A stretch of 64,000 nucleotides of DNA from Agroathelia rolfsii (GCA_018343915.1 JABRWF010000005.1:3879001-3943000), one strand, 5' to 3'. Shown: positions 39,625-52,911, numbered from the stretch's first letter. Numbers and translations: made by a program. The notes: generated from the letters alone by a model not told the origin.

Positions 39625-42021
39625 ATGCTCGCCGATACTATCTCTGCATTGTCCTGGCTGCTTTCTGGCAGTATCCTCTTAGCTTTACTACTACCCTGTC
39701 ATGAGTTCGTTATCTCTGGGCCCACCTTGCCCGGACCCGCCCAAGTTCCTATCTTCGGCAACGCATACCAGATCCCGAAAGAGCGCCAATGGCTCAAATT
39801 CGACGAGTGGCGTTAGCGTTATGGCGATATTGTATTTTTCAGAGTTTTTCGTCAGCCGATGCTTGTTGTTGGCTCAGCCCAGGTCGCCTTCGATTTGTTA
39901 GATACAAGGGGTCTGTCTTTTTGTCGATGCCTGCATGGATGTTATTCTTTTTTATACAGGGCTTGATTTATAGGTGCCATCTATTCTGATCGACCGCCAG
40001 CCACTATGGTAGGAGAACTGTATGTATTTCTTTCTTTTCATCTTTATTTTGAGAAGGGAGCCTTTGCTGCGAAGAGACAGCCTTGCTTTCGTAGGCGTAT
40101 AGTTTGAGGAATCGTACTAATGTACAACCACCTTATTTATTTCTAGTGTAGGGTGAAACAAAGCTATGGACTTCACACCCGGTCCGCCGAATGCGCGCTT
40201 TCGCGGCTTTCGCAAACTCTTTCACCGTTTCATTGGCCCGCATACCTGCGAAGATGTCCACATACAGGAAATCCTCCAGAATGAGACTAACAGGGCCGTG
40301 AGGAATTTGCTAAATAGGAAAGATGGGGATATTGCAAATGCTGCTCGCAAGTGAGTTTCTTTCACTCTGACGAAAAACTCATAATGGGTAAAATCAATGG
40401 AAAGCTCTACTGTGCATGCTCATCTTGATTTTTTTTTTTAGGTTAACAAATGGAATGGTTCTGCGCCTCACTTACGGTTATGAGACCAAAGACGCCTCGG
40501 ATGCCTTTGTTCAAATCGCGGAGGACGCAATTGCTGGCTTCTCCAAAGCCGCTGAACCTGGATGGCTTGTAGATAGCTTTTCTTTTCGTAAGTAATTGTG
40601 TGTTTACGCACAATTAGTATCAGTGCACCAGCATAAATCATTCACTAATACCATCCGCTATCGTAGTCAAACACATCCCAACTGGGTCCCTGGCATCACG
40701 TTCAAGACTGCTGCGCAAGCCTACCGCCAGGACTGCGAGAGATTATTTGAAATTCCATTTGCGTTTGTCAAGCAACAAAATGGTTAGTGCACCAGACATC
40801 GGCACATACCCCGAAATCATATGCTCTTGACTCTAACGCATATACCCACCCATCACCTAAGGCTGCCGGCGTAGCTAAAGCGTCAGTTGTTTCTATGTAC
40901 CTTGATGAAAGTGACGAAGGCGATGCACCCACATTAGAACGAGAAGAGTTTGCCAAGGCTGCTGCAGCGTCATTGTATGCAGGCATGTAAAGCACAATTG
41001 GGAAAATCAAGATATAATCTGACTTCATTTCGTTTATCCTGACAGGTGCAGCTGAGACAGTGAGTAGCCGTAGATTGTTCTTCAGGCAGATTTTAGCCTC
41101 TGAAAATATCCCAGACAACATCGTCGATTATAACATTCTTTTTGGCGATGACCACCAGAAGTTCAGACCCGTGCGCAGCAGGAACTTGACGCTGTGCTTG
41201 GCAGCACAGGTTCAAAGCGACGCCTCCCCACGATTTCCGACCGAGAGAAGCTTCCATATGTGAATGCATTGATGAAGGAAGTTTGGAGATGGAGTCCAGT
41301 CGGGCCACTAGGTGAGTGCTGTTTTATTATCAAGATTGTATTTGGAGATATCACTCATGATTTGCACTGATTCAGGTTTACCCCATATGCTTACCCAAGA
41401 TGATATCTACCGTGGCTATTCAATCAAGAAGGGTACAGTGGTTTGGGCTAACATCTGGCATGTCATATTTGTGAAGTATCCAAAAAGTTGCTAATGGTAT
41501 TTCGGTCACAGGTCGATGTTACACGACCCGAATGTCTACCCGGATCCATTTAGCTTCAAACCTGAGCGATTTCTTGATGACACGACAGGACGGCTACGCA
41601 AGTTGAACAAATCTGAAGATCCAACCCAAATTGCCTTTGGTTTTGGACGCAGGCAAGTAATTGGATATCACTGTTTACACCTGTCATGATCTGTTGCAGA
41701 GTATGCCCTGGGATTCATCTCGCAGAAGCCACCGTTTTTCTCAACATTGCCACTATTTTGTACACGTTGCGTATCTCCAAAGATACGGGCGCCGGATGGA
41801 ACAGAGATTGTCCCAGAGGTTGAGTTCAGTGGACTAGTTTGGTATGTAGATTGCACCCTCATCATGTATGCGAAGAATTGATTAACTGATACTGGGTATC
41901 TCATGTGATACATCCGCACTCCCACCGTAGCCATCCAAGCCCGTTCGATTGTAAGCTTGAAGCACGATCGTGTGAGAGCGAGACAGAGGCGTTGTTGACG
42001 TCTTTGGGAGGTGAATCATGA
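39625..42021 (+). pseudogene. Cytochrome P450, tandem copy D (broken)
   Basis: Same exon plan as the other three and closest to copy A. The lesions are clear. TAG at 39814-39816 replaces the codon before RYGD. TGA at 40154-40156 replaces the Trp of the GWN motif. One base is missing near 40680 (the KHIP-GW region), and one base is extra near 41785 before the GAGWN-like stretch. The I-helix microexon (41046-41059, GAAET), the ExxR exon (KEVWRW) and the haem loop (FGFGRR, then CPG) are still readable, and splice sites are kept, including a GCAAGT donor in the haem loop. No functional enzyme can be made without correcting several sites, so the loss is fairly old but not complete. Confidence 0.88.
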
Positions 42022-42325
42022 TGGAAGGGTGTTACGTAATGAGCATGTGCCGCCGGCCAATTACGTTGTTGGAAAATACGAGCAATATATTAATATGCGA
42101 CTTTCCGTCTTCTGATGACCGTCGTTGTCGTCTCATTCTTGTCCCCAACCGACCGCCTGCCCCTCCTCCTCCGCCGCATACAATAACCTGTATAACACCT
42201 CACGAAATCAACAACGCAACTTACGAATCCCAGAAGGGCTGGGTTACTGCTAGGTAACATCCGTGCAGAGATAAGGAAAAGAGAGAGATAGAATAGCGCA
42301 AATTACTTGTCGCTGAGAAGGACCA
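42022..42325. other. Intergenic between P450 copy D and the LCB-phosphate phosphatase
   Basis: 304 bp; promoter and leader of the downstream gene. No other feature seen. Confidence 0.5.
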
Positions 42326-44406
42326 ATGGCCGGAGATTCAGTACCGTACCAAGGACCCACCTCCATCTTAACTGGGCAGGCATTTGGTGAGATTGCTCAG
42401 ACCGGTACTATCATTGTGGACGAGCACCCGCCAGCCTACACACCGACCAATGACAAGGATGGTGTTGCCGTGCCGCACAATGCATCTGATAGAGAGCCAG
42501 CGGCTGCCACCGTCCAATCATCTTATCTTCCTGAAAAAACTGGGGGTGTTGAAGGCTTGCTCTCTGCACCAGGCAGGGAGCTGCCGGACGTCTACGACGC
42601 GACCTTGCCGCGATGGCGCGCTGCTATTCGCAGGGCACTCGTGCGTAGAGTTGAGTGGGAGACCCAAGTCATCGCGCGCATGCAGGTATGAGTAATAGAC
42701 ATTCATTTTGCATTCTATCAATATCACTCATGACCTGGATAATAGGATGCCGTGCGTACACCTTGGCTCGATACATACTTCGTCTATACATCCACTCTGG
42801 GCACCCATACATTCTTTATGATCTTCCTTCCAATCTTTTTCCTGTTCGGATACGAAAAAATGGGCAGAGAGTGGGTCTTTCAATTGCGCTGTAGGTTCAT
42901 AGAGTAACCATGTTCCCAGCCTCTTGATGGTACTTGCATTGGGCGTGTACACCACCTCCTTTCTCAAGGACCTTATCTGTTCACCTCGGCCATTTGCCCC
43001 TCCCGTTACCCGGCTGAGTAGGTCAATTTTTGCCCCACTAAAATCCGTTAATCTGATTATCCCTCACAGCCATCGGCACACATCACCTCGAGTACGGCTT
43101 CCCCTCGACACATTCGACCAATAGTGTTTCTATTGCGCTATCTCTGTACACCTACCTCCCACATGACTCGCCTTATTACTGGTGGTGCTGCGCCGTGTTA
43201 GGCTTCTACACGTTTAGCATCGTCTACGGCCGTCTTTACACCGCTATGCATAGCTTCACCGACTGCGTCATGGGAGTGCTCATGGGTGCCGGCATTTCCA
43301 TAGCATGGCACCGCTGGGGTGTTATTTTCGATACATGGTTGGATAACACTGGTTGGACGGGTAATAAAAAATTCACCCAACTTGCAATACCCGTATCTCA
43401 ACTTTCTATGATGTCATGCAGTTCCCTTCGTAATTGTACCTCTGTGCCTCGTTATGGTTAACCAGCACCCGCAACCAGTAGACGACTGCCCGTGCTTTGA
43501 GGATGCCATCGCGTTCGTATCCGTGATGATGGGCATGATTGTGGCTCGATGGCACTCAGTCCACAGCGAGTTTGCATCCCATCATCTGGCATCGGTCATG
43601 CCCGGCGCAGCGTGGGAGTCCTGGACTGACATCGCTATCTTCTGTGGAGTCGCCATGCTCAAGCTCGTCGTAGGTGAGTCCACCGAGCCCTCTTTCGGCC
43701 GCATATATTCATCCTTGATACAATTTTAATGTACTAAACTTCTTTATTCCCAACCTCATACAGGCATCCTCATCATCTTCGTCTGGCGTATCGCCGCCAA
43801 GGCCACACTGAGTACCATTCTACCACCCACCTTCCGTCTACTCGCACAAGGCTTCACGCTACCGAACCGACGGTTCTACACTCCTGCTACGGACTACAAA
43901 TCCGTCCCTGTTGAGCACGCTCTCCGCCCGATTCCCTCCGTCGTTGATCTGCCTAGCCAACTTGAAGTTGGTGAAGAGGTCGGCCGCGTACATGGCGGTG
44001 GCAGTAGTTTCGGCCTCGGTGTTGGCGGGTGGAGTACGCACGGTAATAACAGATATGTGAAGAGTCGCGGCGCTGTTACATCTGCGAGGGGTACTGGCGG
44101 GATATACCCTAGCAGTGGTGGCGTGTATGCGTCATCGTCGTCGTCCAGGTCATCCTCTGCGTCGAGGAGGCCTTCGCCGTCGCGTTTGCTCAGCGAGAAG
44201 AGGGCTATTGATCAACTTGATGCGGTTAAGCGGTACGATGCTGATGGTATGTCATCCCTCGCTCGTTGTGTTTGCCTTGGCTGATTTGTATCTTGCCTTT
44301 CTTAGTATTGACCAAGGTTGTAGTTTACACCGGCATTGCCTTCCTCGGTTCCGAACTTGTACCCATCATCTTCTCCCTTCTCGGCTGGGGAGTACGCACG
44401 TACTAA
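42326..44406 (+). CDS. Long-chain-base-1-phosphate phosphatase (PAP2 family, Lcb3/Ysr3-like)
   Basis: ER membrane enzyme that dephosphorylates dihydrosphingosine- or phytosphingosine-1-phosphate, returning long-chain bases to ceramide synthesis. The three PAP2 phosphatase motifs are complete: KDLICSPRPF, GFPSTHS and YGRLYTAMHSFTD. Several hydrophobic spans surround them (for example FFMIFLPIFFLFGY and GVLMGAGISIAW), and the C-terminal part has more (IAIFCGVAMLKLVV). The N-terminal about 110 residues are polar. A Ser/Gly-rich loop lies near 44050-44200, and the protein ends VVYTGIAFLGSELVP and GWGVRTY. The introns I checked through the catalytic region keep phase. The long polar ends are typical of basidiomycete forms; general phosphatidate phosphatase activity is less likely given the C1 motif context. 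Confidence 0.88.
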
Positions 44407-45514
44407 GAAGTGATGAATAGATTTTGTCTACATCTCCTTTCGCGACCCCCAACGTACACTCATATCGCTGAACTAAAAAAAAACAGTTTATCGTTACCCT
44501 TATTTGTAACAACCTTGTAGATGGGATCTCTCAATCATCTTTCTCATTTTTTCTCCCGCTGATTTAGAGTAACCGTTTATAATGCGACATTTCCCCCCCT
44601 TCTTGAATATATACTTACACATATACCCACCCTTTCCTACTACATAACTATCTCATCTGCTCGGATTATTTTTTTCCCCCACCTTCTCCGCTTCCTCTGA
44701 CCCTCTTTTCCGTTTATTTATTTACATACATGGCTTGCGAGTTGTTTGAGTTTGAGCTTTGTGCTAATACGCTTAATGGATATGGATACCTTCTGCTGTG
44801 TTTTCACCCCCCATATTTCTACTTTCAATTCTTTGGCCACAGATACTACCAAAGCGCACATCACTTCCAAGCATGGCCCTTGAAGGTGTAAATATAAAGT
44901 AGAGCGCTTTGAGCAGGGGACCGCAGCAAATAGGGGAAGAAGTGTTGCTGTCTTTGCAATCAAGATAAGAAAGACACTCTACTTCTGATAGCGCTTCCTG
45001 TATAAATCTCGTGGTTACGATACTCACCAGGGTTCCCTCCATGAGGCATGCACGAAAATACATGGTGGTCATAGTAGTCGTGTACCAGTAGAAATTCAGA
45101 CCCTACGGGTCAAATATGTAGATCACAACTTCAATAAGAGATGTGTCTACTAGAAGGCCTCAAGAAGAGGCTAGATATTACCACAAAGACATTAATGTAT
45201 AAGGGTTTAATTGCAGTTATTAGAGTGCCTTATACCGACGGTTACATTACGAACGCAAGTGTGCGATGAATACCGATGATGATAAATTCCTGATTGCAAC
45301 TGAACCTATCATAATATGCGTAGCTGAAAATGATCTTACAGTAATTATGCATTCTCGTGCTATTGGTAATGTGACGAATATCTGACGAAATGTCCATACA
45401 GTAAATGCATACAATCTTCAGAAGATAAAAGGTGGAGTAGAAAAAAAAAACAAGCAAACGGGGATGGAAAAAAAAAGGAAAAAAAAGGCAAACTTTGACC
45501 GCAGAAAAACCAGG
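44407..45514. other. Intergenic (convergent spacer)
   Basis: 1.1 kb between convergent genes. Frames at 44718-45072 (reverse) and 45242-45457 (reverse) match nothing I know. Poly(A) and GGAAAAAA runs near 45440-45490 precede the stop of the reverse gene. Confidence 0.5.
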
Positions 45515-47658
45515 TTAGACCTCTTGCTCGTCATCAAATACCGCGGAACGTTTTCTTCTCATCGACCTTGGTTGTTTATCTTTGTCACGAACACCAACGC
45601 CGTTATCACCAGCATCTTCTCCAGACTCATGATCGCTGTGTTGTTTGTCCGCCGACGATTTATTCGCCTCGTCTCCTCCATCATCACCCTCTTCCTCATC
45701 CGAGTCCGCAGATGCTCCTAAACTCTCCCTACTGAGCCGCCTAAGTCTCGCACGGGCGCTGTCGATCCGCTTGCGCGTATGCGCCCGCGCGGGGAAGGGC
45801 GTATATGGCAAGAAAGGATCTGAGAATGATGTCGACTACAAATATGTTATTACGATGATCGATGGCTCTGAGCAAAAAAAAAAAAACAATATGAGAAAAA
45901 TTCTTACGTATACTTTCTCCGGTGAAGACGATGCTTCCAACGTAAACGCCGGGCTCGTGCACATATCGCTTCCCAGAGGGACCTCATCCGGTTGTGACCC
46001 AGGAGCGCCCTCGTCGTCGTTACCATCCGATTGCGATTGCCGGAGCTGTCGTGAATATCGACGCCCAGATATTGGAGAAGTTAAAGGTGAGGACGTGGCG
46101 GCCGAGGAAGACGGAGAGCCTATGCGTGAAGCCGGCCACGGCCATGTAAAGCGTTGCAAGAATGTCTCGAACGTGTCTGGTGCGTTGAGAACACGGGCCA
46201 TTTCTTTTTCTCCGTGTGTCTGTGATCCTATGTTGGGAATGCTGTTATTTGCTTTGATTATCTTGGATGTCCCATTGGGCTTGCTGCTGCCAGTGTTCGT
46301 TGCAGGGGAGGGATGTGATGCTGCTGCCGCTAACGGAAGTGAATCAAGGTCGATCGCTTTGCCCTTTCTTGCCTGGATGAGCTGGGTGGCGGCTGATTCC
46401 GGGAGGGGCAAGCTGACGCACGCGTGGGCAGCGAAGACGAACGGTTTGTTGCCCGTTCCTTTACGGACCGGTAAAGGTGCCCGATTGCAAGTGATGTCGA
46501 TGCGAATGCCGGATATAGAAGAGTGGACCTTCCGGTGTGGTAATGAGAATTAAGGATTACCTACGCAGAAACGAAAGATTCACAAACTTACATATGTAAT
46601 GCCTCGTGAAAGACTTCCCCCCTCGGGCCACGCATCGGCCAGCGTAAAATCTTCCTCTGGCTCCCAGCGCCACTCGCCTTCTTCATCGTCATCGATATCA
46701 TTTACCACCGTACTTGTGCTCGATTGTCGTTCCAGCCCAGTTGTGGTATCATGACTCGTGCTAGCGCAGTCTACCACGGGTAAACTTGTCTGTTCGCCGT
46801 CACTATCACTCCCACTGTCGCTGGACACGTCTCGGCCATGTCGGTATGGATCGCGAACACTGGACAGTTTAACCACAGTTGTTCCTGTGCGAATAAAATG
46901 GCGCTTGTCGCCCGGCTTTATCCTCAGCTTAGCGGTCGGTGAGGTAGGGCATATAACAACGTCTTTCCGCACAAGGAAAATGTGGCCTTTGTCTTTGGAC
47001 TGGGCTGGCATAGTGTCAACGAACAAGGAAGAACCTAGTACGTCCGAAAGTGGCGCGGTGCTCTTCTTGCCCTTGCCCCTGAGCGGAGTGTCTGTCTGGC
47101 GCATTCGCTTGCTGCTGCGCAGCTTCCTCGGCGATGGTCGTTCGTCAGACACATCGTCTCCGCTTTCCTCGCTGTACTGCCGCTTCTTCTCGATGCCATT
47201 CCTCCCCAGAACATCACCCTCAGAAAAGAGGAAGATAATCAACTTGTGTAAATGCTTGAAAGAATAGTTGAGGGGGACTTGTACGATCCTCCATGCACCC
47301 TCTTCATTAAGACCGGGCGCATGAAGCTGAAAGTGGAGTGCTAGATGACGAGAGAACGAGGAAATCGGCGGCAATTTAAGCGGCGTAGGAATAGAGACGA
47401 GATGGCGGCGGCGCCCAAATGGGTTGCGAGGAGAATCTGCAGGAGTAGCACTATTTTAATCACACGATTAAGGTGAGTTAATGCCCATGACATAGATGGA
47501 CAAGAGGGTCAGACAGACTAGGTTGTGCGAGAAGACGAAGCAGAGGCCGAGATGGTTGAAAACGGTGTGGAAGGCGGTAGTACTTGTCTCTTCTTTGCAG
47601 GAGAAGAAGGTGTTCTATCTGGGGTGTCGGATGCAGTATGAGCACGCTTGAGAGGCAT
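45515..47658 (-). CDS. Acidic, serine-rich protein, possibly with a pRiA4b Orf3-like fold
   Basis: Function unknown. The main exon (about 47450-46610) encodes a short globular-looking part, HFQLHAPGLN and then RIVQVPLNYSFKHLHKLI. Its pattern, a basic strand then LxYTFxxLH, recalls the plasmid pRiA4b Orf3-like domain; that is a resemblance, not an identification. The rest is Ser/Asp/Glu-rich and probably disordered. Two further exons (about 46530-45912 and 45837-45515) follow with good splice sites, ending RKRSAVFDDEQEV. The likely start is the ATG at 47658 (MPLKRAHTASD). Its junction to the exon beginning DSPRNPFGRRRH is not resolved because I find no clean donor before a TAG near 47520. The many basic patches (KKRQV, RKLRSSKR) suggest a nuclear protein. 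Confidence 0.5.
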
Positions 47659-47962
47659 TGAGCAGATAGCAAGCACGTTGTTGCTAACAGCGAAAGAGTA
47701 TGATGATCGAGGTATAACTGCAATTACGCGCTGGTGGCGATCGGTGGCAGCTATCCACACGCGGTCACGTGGTATCCAGATCACTCATCGAGTAATAGTT
47801 CAGAGCAAACGCATCATGCTAACAAATTATAGATTGGACAATATCACAGGGAAAACGAGTTGTTAATTGTCGCTCATCAAGACAATTCATACACAAGTTG
47901 CGCATCAAGCATATACTCTTATCGTACACCGTTTTACACTTCCCCTACTCTTTAGACCTGCT
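47659..47962. other. Short spacer between two reverse genes
   Basis: 304 bp holding the 3' UTR of the dipeptidase gene and the promoter of the downstream reverse gene. Nothing else seen. Confidence 0.5.
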
Positions 47963-49825
47963 TCAAATGTTCCCGCCAGTGGTCAGGGCGGCAAGCTTGA
48001 ACAGATATGTTCCTAGTAATTTTGACCCCTCGATAAAGTTTGACCTGTCGAGCTTCTCATTTGTGGAACTATAAAGACATTAGATTAGCCATGATTTCAT
48101 TTTAAGCTACTGTGAATGCAAGCTTACTGAGCACCATCGTCACCACGACCCATGGGGAGCAGGAGCACGTTCACGTTGAGTGAATCCGCAAAAGTCAGCG
48201 TGACTGGGATAGAGCCACCCTCGCGAGTGAGATCGGGATCCCGCCCATACACGGCCTGCAAGTCCGTTCGATCAGCTATCCACTATACGCAACCTTGACA
48301 AAAATAAGAAAGCATACTTTTGTTGCTTGAATCGCAGCGGCATAGTTCCAATGGTCATAACTCGCCACCCACGGCTTGCCACCATGTAGGTTCTCCAGGG
48401 TTAGTGTGTTCTTTGTGCCTAGTTTATCAAACTCTTCCTTCAAATATTTCTCCACAAGAGGGTCAACAATCTCGGGTGTCTGGGGAGGTACCAGTCTGCA
48501 CGTTCATGCTAGCTTTTAGTAACTCAAACTCAAAGGCCACAGGTTGAATACACACCGGATAGAAAATTTCCCAGAGACCTTAGCAGGGATAACGGTCTTC
48601 GCACCTGCTCCATCAAAAGCACCTTCGATGCCGTGCAAAGAGAGCGATGGATTGCGCATGCGTCCCATGAGCACAGTGGCCTTGTCGTCTGAAAGAGCAA
48701 TACTGGCACCAACGGCTTCATCCACGTCTGAGATAGAGTAATCCATTTTCTCGTAGATCTCCCTGTGTATTATTTATATAAGCACCAACCTAGACAATAT
48801 CAAATTCGAGGTTTCCCGTACCTCTCCTCCTGGGTAGGAGCCTCGACCATGTCAGCAACAGGTTCGATGCAAATCTTGCCGTTTGTTTCGACGAGCTTGC
48901 TCAATAGCAAGACAAGATCCGTCATGGGCTCGTGCACCATGCCACCGAACACACCCGAATGGAGATCGCGCTTTGGGCCAGAGACTGTGACCTTCCAGTA
49001 CGTCAGGCCACGCAACCCATAGGTGACGACAGGGGTACGAGTGTTGAGCCAGTAGTTATCCGACTAGTAAACCACCCAGTAGAAAAGAATTTCAACCCGA
49101 TTGAACAGAAGAAGAGCCTGAGGAACATCAAGAACTCACAATACAGACGCAGTTAACACCGTCAAAGAAGCCTTCATCGCCTTTCGCGGCCTCCGAGATG
49201 ATAAGATCGTCAAGACCCTCACTTCCGCTCTCTTCCATAGCCTCGAAGCAGAATCGTAAGTTCACAGGCAAATCGAGTTGACTCTTCTGAATGGCCTCGA
49301 TGACATTGAGCCAGCCCAACACAGGTCCCTTGTCATCCGTCGCTCCACGACCAATCAGCCTGCCATCTTCCGCACGATCGAGTACAAATGGATCGGTATT
49401 CCAGCCGTCCTCGATTTTCGCTGGTTGCACATCAAGATGGCCGTAGATCAGCACCGTCTTCTTGTTTTTGTCTGTACCCAGTCGGCCCAGGATGGCGGGA
49501 GGCAAGGGTAGCTCTTCGCCATCGATCTTTTGGTTGCCGAGATCGACAGACTTGGTCTCGACGCCGTAGCTTTCAAGCTGCGCCTGCATCCATTTAGTCA
49601 TCTTGATAACATCACCGCGACGAGGTGCCTCTCCGCTTATGCTTTATGTATGTATGTATGTATGGGCCATGGATGAGTTTTAAGTTTGGCTCGTTTGGAT
49701 AATACGAACCTAGGGATTGCGACGGCTTCTGCCAGCCTATCGATGAATTTATCGGCATGAGCGTCGATGTACTTTAGAAATTCGGCTGGAGCAGATGGCT
49801 CGGTGTGCTGGTGGTGGTGGGGCAT
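47963..49825 (-). CDS. Cys-Gly metallodipeptidase, M20 family (Dug1/CNDP2-like)
   Basis: Cytosolic Zn/Mn dipeptidase that cleaves Cys-Gly and other dipeptides, part of glutathione breakdown. Start [13 protein letters not shown] at 49825; end TTGGNI. About 475 residues in about 7 exons, the family length. Metal and catalytic residues are in order: YGHLDVQPA (His and the following Asp), GRGATDDKG (bridging Asp), [11 protein letters not shown] (general-base Glu pair), SDNYWL (Asp ligand) and GDDGAHS (final His). The dimerisation/lid region ([10 protein letters not shown]) is also present. The first intron has a run of TATG tetranucleotides near 49643-49663. Nothing suggests loss of function. Confidence 0.92.
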
Positions 49826-50679
49826 GGTGAGATGACAGAGAGATAAGTCAGCCTCCCCACGACTGTGCTTCCGCCCTCTTATGAGAATGGAACATGAGCA
49901 CATCAGCGCTGTATGAGCAGCACCGGACCAGTATAGGATCATCCCATGATCAGGTACCAATCTTGGAAATGAGATTCGTATAGCCTCTACAGGTCTAAGG
50001 TAGGCTGAAGTCCATGTGATGACGGCCAATGACAAGGTGAACAAAGATAGGTCCAGCCATCTCAATTGCCCTATTGTTGGACTATACCGTAGAGTAGTAT
50101 CTCAGTTTCCTTATATCTCGACTTGGATTGTTCTTATGAGCGGTCTTACTCGGTCGACCATGCGCTTCCATTACCATCTATTCCAAGTTAGTGCAGCGTA
50201 TTGATTTTATCACCACTATCGATAGCGAATCGTCCTATCAGTGAGTACCAGTGAGCATTCTGTGCATGGTGGAGCACACCAGCTGACTTCGCTCGTCTAT
50301 TGATAATAGCCCTATGCAGCCTATATTCAGATGGAATATTGGACCTACCATCAGTGATATTGACTCAATATCAGTCCTTGTGCGATTCTCGTGATCCTGC
50401 CTACTCCAGTCTCGCCCTCAGTCATCGTCCGCATCAAATGAAGGAAAGATACGTGCTGGAGCCTTACGACCACCAGCAGACTAAGCTTTATATTTATGTC
50501 CGTCGTAACTATTCGTTAAGATGTAAAGAAGAAATGAAGAGTGAAAGGTGAGAAACGCGAGAAAGGTATCTTGACAGGAAATGGGCCAAGAAAAAAAGAA
50601 ATCCGTAAAACTTCTACTCGCAGATAAGAGTAGGATAAAATCGTAAAAAGAAGATCATGATCTCTGTAATGGAATATTT
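49826..50679. other. Intergenic between OSBP and dipeptidase genes
   Basis: 854 bp. It includes the dipeptidase promoter and the OSBP 3' UTR. Frames at 50016-50204 and 50300-50551 are not recognised. Confidence 0.5.
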
Positions 50680-52574
50680 CTATAGCAGAGGGTACGCAGA
50701 GCTTTCTTTGAGTTCTTCCTCAAAAGCAGCCAAGCCTGCTGGCGTCAATGTTGGGATACCCGAGTCAATGTCGCGATCGAAGAATTTAGGGACGAATCTT
50801 TGGGTATACAGATGAATATTATTTCGAGAGGACAAAAATGTGATCACTTACTCGACGTTCTTCCTCTTGCGCTCGGCTGCTTCGTCTCTTTGCCTCTGCT
50901 CAATGGCAAGCTTATGCTTCGTCGCCTCGTTGTACTCCTTCTTCTGCAAGCGTGATGTGACACCGTCCCAGAGCTTCCTGCTTTCGTGGGCTTGTTGCCT
51001 GTCAAGGGGACGGACAATCTTGGGGATAACACGAAGCGTAGACAAATCCAACAGCGTCTCCGACTCTTCCACAGGTGCACCAGCGCGTCTCCAACGAATC
51101 AGGTGTCTCCAAGAACCATCAAAAGTGGCTACAATGCGAGAGGGAGGGACATGTTTAATCTTTGTCCAGTTCTCCACATCGGCCTCTCCCTCGGTGTACT
51201 TGTGAATGCAACCCTCGAGGCGGAAGAGCGCCTTGCCAATCCAGGACTAGCATCATCAAGTTCAATTAATCACATGCGCCAAGCTGATGGACAGAGAGAA
51301 AAAAGGGGGGGGCTTACTTCTTCCTTGTACTCAATTATTGCCCTCAGCTTCTCGCCAGGCTTGCCTCCGCTGCACGTAATGATACTCGTGTCCCCGACTG
51401 TAATGTAAAAGCTGCCCTTGAGAATCCCATTCACGGACGCGATGGGATGCGTGATCCTGTAGCTCTCTCCCTCTCCAGGGCCGCCGGTCAGCTTGATGTA
51501 GATGCCCTTGTTGAACGAGCCGGGCGCGACACGGACAGTCATACCGGACACCTTAGCCGAGATCTGGTCAATACCAGACATCTCAATGTGTTTATTTCTG
51601 CAGGCGGCATAATACGCCGAGATAGGCGGATGGTGTGAAACTTGCTCCGTCAAGTAAACCACGCGCAGCCGCGGCATATTCGCGTCCACTTCGTCATCGG
51701 CGTCATCTGCCAAGCTGAGGTTGCTGATCTGAGCTTCTACGTTGGATTCAACCAAGGAAGTCGCCGCCGTGGACGGGCTCCGGAGGTCGCTGGCGCTAAG
51801 AGCGGATTTGGAGCTCTTTCCACTCTTACCGCTCTTGATGCTGGATGCATCTGAGGGGCCGAGCCCCGCAGTATTAACGGCCGTACCAGATGAGATCGCG
51901 GACGGGGGCAATGATGGTGGGGCGGGCTCGGAAGTATAGATCATGGGGATAGGTGTGTCCGCCGAGCCGGGGTGCGAAACGGGGACAACATCCCAGTGCG
52001 AACAGAATGTCTCGCCAAGCACAGAATTGTACGGCTTAACCACTCTGCCATGCTGTGGGAAAAGATGAGGTTGACGATACCTTTTCTGCATGAATGCCTC
52101 CCCGCACTCACAATAAATTTCAAATCCTTGGTAAACGTGAAGCGTAAAACGGCTAGCATGCGCTCAAGGTCATCATCTGAATCATTGATGCTGATGTACA
52201 CAATCAACGGTCGAGTCCACGAACAAAAAGAAAAGGCGGGTTGCTCACGCAGCAAATAGGTCTGGTCTGTCAAGATAGTGCCAATATTCGAGGTTTGGTA
52301 TGGGTTCGAGCAAAGAAGCAGGAAGCGAAAGGCGCCTGTGCAATAAGAGGGTTCACGACATCAGCGTTGGGTGGGGCAAGAAAAGAAAAAAAGAATACAC
52401 ATACATCGATGCAATATCCTTGACGCCCAAACATTTCTTGACGAGCTGTATGATCATCTTGAGTTTCCCACCCTCGCCTGCATCGCTGGTGTCGGGGACT
52501 GATATCGCAGGGCCGTCTTCGGTGTCAACAGGTGTATTATCGATGTCGTTCTTGGGTGTTGAGGTACCAGCCAT
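50680..52574 (-). CDS. Oxysterol-binding protein homologue (short ORP, Osh4/Kes1-like)
   Basis: Lipid-transfer protein exchanging sterol and PI4P between membranes. Start MAGTSTPKNDIDN at 52574; end KESSAYPLL. It lacks PH and ankyrin domains, so it is the short, ORD-only type. The family fingerprint EQVSHHPPISAYY is exact, with the two histidines that bind PI4P. KPYNSVLGETF and the C-terminal ESRKLWDGVTSRL also match. A Ser/Lys-rich insertion of about 80 residues (SSIKSGKSGKSSKSALS) sits between LGETF and the fingerprint, longer than in yeast Kes1 and probably a disordered loop. About six exons, with phases consistent where checked. Confidence 0.92.
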
Positions 52575-52911
52575 GGTGAAAGTAGTAGTGCTAGCTCGAA
52601 TGGGTATGTAGAAGTAATTATAAGGGGTGTCGTATAGAAGAGATAGTCGTGGTTTGGAAACAAACCCTGGCGGGATGCAGGGAGATGATGGTAGTGCAGC
52701 TATATCCAGCAGGACTTGGGCTTGGGACCAATTATGTATCACCCCTCCGATCCGGCACTGCGGGATCCAAGCTATTCGCTCATTGGCAACCTCAGGCCTC
52801 GCAGCACTCTCTCACCTCCCTTCTGGATCCATGCACTTCACATCTCAAAAGCCACTACCAATCCAATGTAAACGTGATTACTGGTCCGGCAAACTCAAAA
52901 ACTAAAAACAA
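52575..52911. other. Spacer between the OSBP start and the tRNA
   Basis: 337 bp holding the OSBP promoter and the Pol III termination region of the tRNA. A forward frame from 52627 runs into the tRNA and is not a gene. Confidence 0.5.
52896..52909 (-). terminator. Pol III terminator of the tRNA-Val
   Basis: Read on the minus strand, two T5 runs (TTTTT-AG-TTTTT) begin within a few bases after the tRNA discriminator base, as expected for RNA polymerase III termination. Confidence 0.7.

Noticed and set aside
45645..46553. 302-codon forward frame
   Set aside because: Lies opposite the reverse acidic, Ser-rich gene; the reverse exons have matching splice sites and a consistent phase, while the forward frame shows no domain or intron structure.
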